Source of the DNA: Chitinophagaceae bacterium
Lineage (GTDB): Bacteria > Bacteroidota > Bacteroidia > Chitinophagales > Chitinophagaceae
Direction: 5' to 3'
DNA length: 11,782 nt
Assembly: GCA_016786525.1 (NCBI GenBank)
Contig: JAEUVW010000285.1
Span: forward strand, 1 to 11,782
The notes under the pieces were generated by a model. That model saw only the letters and a list, made by a program, of their open reading frames with translations, ran no database searches and was not told the origin of the DNA. The translations under genes were made by a program, and so were the position numbers. This document shows positions 6,770-11,782 of the stretch, piece after piece (within the stretch, counting starts at the first letter, position 1; each line of letters opens with the position of its first letter).

Positions 6770-9700
6770 TTACTTCGCGAGCTCTTCAAAGGCTTCAAAT
6801 ACCGATGCCTCCATCAGGTTAAAGGTGATGCCATCCGGGTTGGCCAGTTCTTTACTGATCGTCGGCTCTGCGTACGTTACCCCTTCCGTGTGCCCGTTCC
6901 ACAGGCGCTCTATCTTGCCCAGGCCACCGGCGATGAGCATCTGCCGGATCATCGCAAAGGCTGCCGTGAAATCTTCACTCAACAGTGCACGGCTGCTTTT
7001 TTCAGCTGCAGCGATACCCAGGCGCTGAGCCAGCAATTGCCTTCGCCATTCCAGCAGGGATGTGGCTGCACCGTTTTTTGTTTCCAGGTCGGTCAGCACC
7101 AGGTCGGTGCTGCCGTCAAAGCAAAAGCCCCTGCGCCGGAAGGCGCTGCTGCCGCACAGTGCCCATTGGTCATCGACAATGATGGTGCTTTGTTCCAGGT
7201 TTGATGCCCTGCCGGGAAAGCCTATGGGATGAAAAGCAACGACCTGGTCTGTGGGCAGGTTCTCTATAATTTCAAAGCGCTCTTTGACCTCGCTGGCCAG
7301 CCATTGGTCATAGGTATAATCCGGTTGGCGGGGTACGCAAAGGATCACGCGCAGGCCCGGCTTTGCCGAAAGCTGTGTTGTCAGTTCTGCAATCAGGTCC
7401 AGTGCATAGTCGGCATCGTCGCTGCCTTTCGTGAAGCTGAAACCGGGCGTTTCTATATAGATGGAATGCCTGGCCTGTTTGATGGCCTGCTGCAGTGCCC
7501 ATTGGCTGTCCCTGCGGCCGAAGCAGGCTGTACTCAGTTCGCGTTTCAGCTCGTGATACAGGCGCTCCTTTGTTGTCGCAGACAGGCTGGTATCGGCTTT
7601 CAGTGTATTCAGACGGGGCCGCAATTCCGTTTTCAGTCGGTTGGCCGCTTCGTCCAGTGGTGTGGGGAGCAGGGTCGTATCCATACTATTGATCCAGTTC
7701 GCCAGTTTGGTAGCCAGGGCATCGAAATCGGCAGGAATATCGCTTATGTCTCCTTCGACGGCTTCTTTGATCAGCGCCAGTTCCGGCGTTTCGCAATAAG
7801 GAGCAATGTTTTGCAGCACTGCTCCCGCAAAGGTGCCCTTGCTGTCCGTACTTTGTTCTGTTTCGCTCAGCGCGGTATTGGCTGCGGGTTCTTCCCATGC
7901 TGTTGCCGGGAGGGCCGGGTCTGCCATACGATCATAGATATTATTGGTCCTGCGGAAGGCCGCGCGGGCCAGGTCGTAGGCCAGTTGCGCATCCTGTGTA
8001 TACAGGCCTGTGTTGGCGGTTTCTTTTCCTCCGGGCGAACCGGGGCAACCCAGGTCCTGTTCGGCATTGTGCAGGTTGCCATTGATCTGCCCGCCGCTGA
8101 GCAGGCTCAGCCATTTGCCTGATTTCCGAGCCGCAGCCAGCAGGTCCCTGCGGGCCATCGTGGGCAGGCGGGGCGCTTGCCGCGGCGCCGTGTCGTCGGC
8201 CAGGCTCAGGGCAGCATTCAGTGTTGCGTTGAAGGTAGCGAAGCTAAACGATGCCGTATTGTTGCCCAGGCCCAGGATGCCGGCCTTGCTGATGCTCTTT
8301 TTGCTGACACCGGCCAGCAGGTTGTCCGGAGCGGTGGGCGCCGTTCCCGGGCTGCTTTGTATGGGTAAGGTCACTGCACCGAACAATCTTTTTTTGCGGT
8401 TGTGCAGCACGATCATGATGTCTATGATGAGCTGCGGGTTGGTGGGTACCGTGGCGGTTCCTTCCGGGCGTTTGAGACCCAGGGGGTCTTTCAGCACCAG
8501 GCTGAGTTCACCGTTCAGCGTACGGCCAGTGACTGGTGTCGCTTCTGTCGTACAGGTAGCTCCTGCACCATCGCCTCTTTTCAGCGTAGCATCGTTGCCG
8601 AATACACGATGGAATACACGGACCGAGGACCCGAAAGGCAGGCCTGACAGTTTGAGCAATACATCGGTAGGGGTACCGCTTACCGGCGGTAAAAAATCGG
8701 CCCGGCTGTTTGTGCGCAATTGCTCTTTCAGCCCGGTAGGGAAGCTGTTGTTTTCTTCCGGCACCGTTCCGGGTGCGGGTAAAGCAGGGAAATCCGGCCA
8801 TACTATTTTGCTGCTGTCCTGGGGCAAGACCAGTTTGGTGTCGATCGCTGCAGCAGCACATAGTGCTTCTGCAGGGCTGTCTTTGAATAAGTCGCTGAGG
8901 CGGCCCATTACCGCATTGCCCGAAGTTAATACGCTTAATTGTTCGTGCATGCGTAAGGCTGGCTTGGGCTCCAGTTTGCTGCCGTTGAAGGCATCGGCTG
9001 CCGTCCCTTTCAGGTATTTGTCCAGTGCGGTGACTTTGATCGTGTGGAAATCGTGCAGCGGGGCGTTGCTGAGGGCGGTGGGGAATTTCAGTAAAGGCAC
9101 CTGGTCGCCCATACGCCCGTAGCACACATTGCCCAACACGAGTTGTTTGGACTGCGCTGCGGTAAAGGAGCTGCCTGTGGTTTCTTTTTTGATCTCGCCT
9201 TTCAGGCTGAGGTCAGTGCCGGAGTACGTGTTCACGCTGTACAGGCCGATATTGGTATCGATGGCGGTCAGCCCTTCCATATGTTCTCCTTCATAGGGTT
9301 TACCGTCAGCTTGCACCAGGCGCACGGTATTGGTGTTTGTTGTTTCCAGCCCGGTAATGGCGTTCAGGTGATCGCTGAGTGCGCTATCGATATTCAGTGC
9401 CGGATAAATAGCCAGCAGGCTCTTGATGAGGCTGACCGCATACATCGGGTGAATGATATACCCCTGTTCGTCATAAAACGATAGTTTCCCGGCAAGGCCC
9501 AGGTCTGTACCCGCTGCAGCAATGCCTTCCGTAATGCTGTCTGCAGCGCTGTCTTCAATAAAGATAAAGGCCGGTACCTGGCGTTTCGGGATACCGTTCG
9601 CGCGTTCCGGGTTATGGGTGCCGGTCTCTTCAAATTTAACCGCCAGCAGTCTTTTCAGGCGCAGGATCTGTTGCGGGAACAATCGCAACAAGGCGCCTGT

Positions 9701-9958
9701 TTCATTCACCATGTCACCGTTTGCCTTTTGCAGGCTGAACCTGATCTTCTTATCTGTGCTGTTTACCTTGTTCAATACTCCACTGAATGGGGCCAGCCAA
9801 TTGTTGCTGCTGCTCAGCGTGAGCTCTCCCGCATTGAAGGTAACAGATGATGAGCTGCTGTCCACCAGTTTTTGCGTGGTGGCCGGCATGGTAAAACCCA
9901 GGCCCTGTATGCCGAACTGTTTCAGGTTTTCTTTGGTCAGATCTTTAAGGAAAGACAT
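6770..9958 (-). CDS. Large protein with C-terminal phospholipase-D-like domain lacking the HxK pair
   Basis: This 1062-residue protein has no signal peptide or membrane segment. The first 430 residues are not recognised. Residues about 430-535 look like a beta-sandwich (LLKLSGLPFGSSVRVFHRVF, then several strands up to VTLPIQ). About 570-830 is mainly helical. About 815-985 resembles one phospholipase D half: helix plus SIYIETPGF (near 832-840), RVILCVPRQPDY, then EQSTIIVDDQWALCGSSAF (922-940) and RRRGFCFDGSTDLVL. In active PLDs this motif is HxKxxxxDx6GSxN. Here Asp929 and Gly936-Ser937 remain, but His is Glu922, Lys is Ser924, and the final Asn is Ala939. Only one motif is visible, so the domain is probably non-catalytic or has an altered mechanism. 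The start follows the upstream gene's stop by 39 nt, which suggests an operon. The overall role is unknown. Confidence 0.85.
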   Translation of the reverse strand: MSFLKDLTKENLKQFGIQGLGFTMPATTQKLVDSSSSSVTFNAGELTLSSSNNWLAPFSGVLNKVNSTDKKIRFSLQKANGDMVNETGALLRLFPQQILRLKRLLAVKFEETGTHNPERANGIPKRQVPAFIFIEDSAADSITEGIAAAGTDLGLAGKLSFYDEQGYIIHPMYAVSLIKSLLAIYPALNIDSALSDHLNAITGLETTNTNTVRLVQADGKPYEGEHMEGLTAIDTNIGLYSVNTYSGTDLSLKGEIKKETTGSSFTAAQSKQLVLGNVCYGRMGDQVPLLKFPTALSNAPLHDFHTIKVTALDKYLKGTAADAFNGSKLEPKPALRMHEQLSVLTSGNAVMGRLSDLFKDSPAEALCAAAAIDTKLVLPQDSSKIVWPDFPALPAPGTVPEENNSFPTGLKEQLRTNSRADFLPPVSGTPTDVLLKLSGLPFGSSVRVFHRVFGNDATLKRGDGAGATCTTEATPVTGRTLNGELSLVLKDPLGLKRPEGTATVPTNPQLIIDIMIVLHNRKKRLFGAVTLPIQSSPGTAPTAPDNLLAGVSKKSISKAGILGLGNNTASFSFATFNATLNAALSLADDTAPRQAPRLPTMARRDLLAAARKSGKWLSLLSGGQINGNLHNAEQDLGCPGSPGGKETANTGLYTQDAQLAYDLARAAFRRTNNIYDRMADPALPATAWEEPAANTALSETEQSTDSKGTFAGAVLQNIAPYCETPELALIKEAVEGDISDIPADFDALATKLANWINSMDTTLLPTPLDEAANRLKTELRPRLNTLKADTSLSATTKERLYHELKRELSTACFGRRDSQWALQQAIKQARHSIYIETPGFSFTKGSDDADYALDLIAELTTQLSAKPGLRVILCVPRQPDYTYDQWLASEVKERFEIIENLPTDQVVAFHPIGFPGRASNLEQSTIIVDDQWALCGSSAFRRRGFCFDGSTDLVLTDLETKNGAATSLLEWRRQLLAQRLGIAAAEKSSRALLSEDFTAAFAMIRQMLIAGGLGKIERLWNGHTEGVTYAEPTISKELANPDGITFNLMEASVFEAFEELAK

Positions 9959-9997
9959 AATGTATTGGTTTAAGATGGGTCAGTGAAAGCCGTTGTC

Positions 9998-11782
9998 TTA
10001 AGCTTGAATTTGTATCTCTGTAAAACGGTTCAGGGGGTCTGTGATCCGCACCAGTGCGTTGACGCTGCTACCCGGCAGGCAAAGACTGAAGGTCGTGATG
10101 CCGGTCGCCGCATCGGTAGGCTGGTATTGCATTTTCGGTAGTTGTGCCGCTTCGCCTGCATTTGCCGCCAGTGTCATCGCTGAGGCGCTTCTTACGGTTT
10201 CCGGGGCGGTAAAAGAGCGCAGCAATACTCTTTCGTTATTACTGCCCAGGCTGTATACATCTACGATTGTTTTGCCCAGGTCCATTTTGTCGAAGGGGGC
10301 ATTGCTGCGTACCTGGAATACCGTGCTGAAGGTATTGCCATAGTGGCTGGTGCTGATTAATGTCGGCGGGCTGTCCGGCGGGAAATAGGCAATCTCTGTG
10401 CTGCTGCCTTCGCTCTCCCCTCCGATACGTCCGTAGGCACTGTCTGTCTTGCCGATCGCTACGGCCTGGTACACCAGGGGCTTCCAACTGCGGCTGAGGC
10501 CCAGCTCGCGGATCATCTTGCCGGAAAACTGTGTGCCATCCAGCATCTCCAATGTTGTGTCTGTCCATTCCGGGGCTTCGTGTTCCAGTACCGGCAAGCC
10601 TTTCATGCCCGGATCGTTACCGATCACTTTTTTGCGTGTACGGTACAGGTGGTACCCGGCAGGCTCTTCTCCCAGTGTAGTGAGGACCTTGATCTCCAGT
10701 CCTTCGCCTTCAGGGTCGGACGCTTTTTTCTTTTTATACGGGCGGACCTGCAGCAGAGGTGCGGCGGGCGTCACTACTTTGGGCACGGCAAAAAAGATCA
10801 CATTGCTTTTCCCGCTTTCGATATTCGCGGCGTTCACACTGCTGAGCTGGTACAGGAACAGGCCGTCCGAACTGCCGGGAATTGCCAGCTCGTAGTTCGT
10901 GGCCCGGATCGGCTCTTTAGACAAGCGGCTGAATGCACGCTGACATACGGCTGCATATTCTGCCTGGGCCAGCAGGTCGCGCAATTGTGTTGCTCTTTCG
11001 ACCAGAGGAACAGACAGTGTTTTTAACCATTTGGACGGATCGGCCGGAAATTTTGCCTTCAGCTTTTTTTCCAGCACCACACGTACGGCAGTTTCGCTGG
11101 CTTCCCAGAGGTGATACGCTAGAGCACCGTGTGCGGCATCCCAGCGTAAAGTACCCCTGGCGATCTTCGCTGCGTCAGGTACTGCCGTGAACAATACTGT
11201 GGCTGGGAATACAGTCACTGCCGGCGGACGCGGATCGGCCAGGCGGGTAATGTACCCGCCTTCTTTCACTATAGTTCCGTCAGGTAAGGTGTTGTAGCCA
11301 CTTTGCCAGTTGCACCAGCCGTTTACCGGTACCCGTACCCGTTCCAGGCCGCGTATGAAGGCGGAAAAAGCGACCTGGTTGGGGGGCAATCCATTGAAGC
11401 GTGATTTGATGCTGGGTATGATCAGTTTGTATTTTTTCAGGTTGGCGCTTGGGATGTCGTTGCTGCCAAAGCTTGGTGTATCCGGGGTAGCTGGAGCATT
11501 GGGCTGTACGATGCAGATCGTTCCGAGTGTAGTGGTCGGTACATCATTCGGGTTGGTGGAAGAAAAGCGGATGCGGATATGCGGCAGTGCTGCAGCATCC
11601 GGGTCTGTTGAAAATCCAGAGGGTATGGAGGTAGGCGCATTCACCTGGGCTGCATCAAAGAAGCGGCCGGCGATCTGTATTTCAGAAGGGGTGCGGTCGA
11701 TCCAGTCCCAACCGAATTCGATCTCCAGGGTGCTGTCTACAAAAGGAGCTGTCGGCGAAAGGTTATAAATGTTCTGCGGGTC
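9998..11782 (-). CDS. Large protein with fibronectin-III-like segments, N-terminus outside the window
   Basis: The frame is open from its TAA at 9998 to the right edge (594 codons), so the start lies beyond the window. A GTG at 11642-11644 could be taken as a start giving 548 residues. The 46 codons before it are open and protein-like, including LEIEFGWDWIDRTPSEIQ, so that GTG is almost certainly an internal Val. Several segments resemble fibronectin-III strands: TLRWDAAHGALAYHLWEASE, then APLLQVRPY up to GYHLYRTRKK, and a late segment beginning PPTLISTSHYGNTF. A Lys- and acid-rich linker (KKKKASDPEGEG) lies in the second. No enzyme motif is seen. It is the upstream partner of the PLD-like gene (39-nt gap, same strand). 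It could be a structural or adhesive component; I do not recognise the family. Confidence 0.85.
   Translation of the reverse strand, partial: DPQNIYNLSPTAPFVDSTLEIEFGWDWIDRTPSEIQIAGRFFDAAQVNAPTSIPSGFSTDPDAAALPHIRIRFSSTNPNDVPTTTLGTICIVQPNAPATPDTPSFGSNDIPSANLKKYKLIIPSIKSRFNGLPPNQVAFSAFIRGLERVRVPVNGWCNWQSGYNTLPDGTIVKEGGYITRLADPRPPAVTVFPATVLFTAVPDAAKIARGTLRWDAAHGALAYHLWEASETAVRVVLEKKLKAKFPADPSKWLKTLSVPLVERATQLRDLLAQAEYAAVCQRAFSRLSKEPIRATNYELAIPGSSDGLFLYQLSSVNAANIESGKSNVIFFAVPKVVTPAAPLLQVRPYKKKKASDPEGEGLEIKVLTTLGEEPAGYHLYRTRKKVIGNDPGMKGLPVLEHEAPEWTDTTLEMLDGTQFSGKMIRELGLSRSWKPLVYQAVAIGKTDSAYGRIGGESEGSSTEIAYFPPDSPPTLISTSHYGNTFSTVFQVRSNAPFDKMDLGKTIVDVYSLGSNNERVLLRSFTAPETVRSASAMTLAANAGEAAQLPKMQYQPTDAATGITTFSLCLPGSSVNALVRITDPLNRFTEIQIQA

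Noticed and set aside
8010..9122. Long open frame of about 370 codons on the plus strand, and others such as 7229-8122
   Set aside because: They lie fully antisense to the PLD-like gene. Their composition is Ser/Arg/Pro/Cys-rich with no domain pattern, while the minus-strand frame reads as an ordinary protein throughout.

Overview
The window looks like a chromosomal segment from a member of the Bacteroidota, most likely the Chitinophagia/Sphingobacteriia side. The support is: an outer-membrane beta-barrel protein with a carboxypeptidase-regulatory-like N-terminal domain; a secreted protein ending in a type A sorting domain of the type IX secretion system (T9SS), which is found only in this phylum; a Bacteroidota-type -7 promoter box (TAnnTTTG); and A-rich leaders instead of strong Shine-Dalgarno sequences. 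Base composition is moderate (about half GC by eye) except for one AT-rich intergenic stretch. No RNA gene, insertion sequence or CRISPR array was seen.

Layout. (1) 38-2978, plus strand: a TonB-dependent-receptor-like outer-membrane protein, then a small VOC/PhnB-family protein with its own promoter. A strong bidirectional hairpin terminator (3011-3047) separates these from the convergent genes. (2) 3071-6129, minus strand: from upstream to downstream, a DUF4268-type protein, a stand-alone LytTR DNA-binding regulator, and a T9SS-secreted protein. (3) 6130-6769: a gene-free stretch with a cluster of degenerate GATTTGAGATT-type repeats and two copies of a GC-rich hairpin element. (4) 6770-11782, minus strand: two large genes in an apparent operon. 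The upstream gene runs off the right edge and has fibronectin-III-like segments. The downstream gene encodes a 1062-residue protein with a C-terminal phospholipase-D-like domain whose HxK catalytic residues are replaced.

How the parts may work together. The most specific new observation is between the LytTR gene and the T9SS gene: two near-identical direct repeats with a 21-bp period. Their 9-bp cores (CCCGTTCAT on the minus strand, 12-bp gap) match the known layout of LytTR operators. This suggests that the LytTR protein controls the secreted protein directly. The second candidate for an undescribed system is the pair of large proteins at the right end. No signal peptide is visible in the PLD-like protein, the start of its partner is outside the window, and I could not assign either to a characterised pathway.
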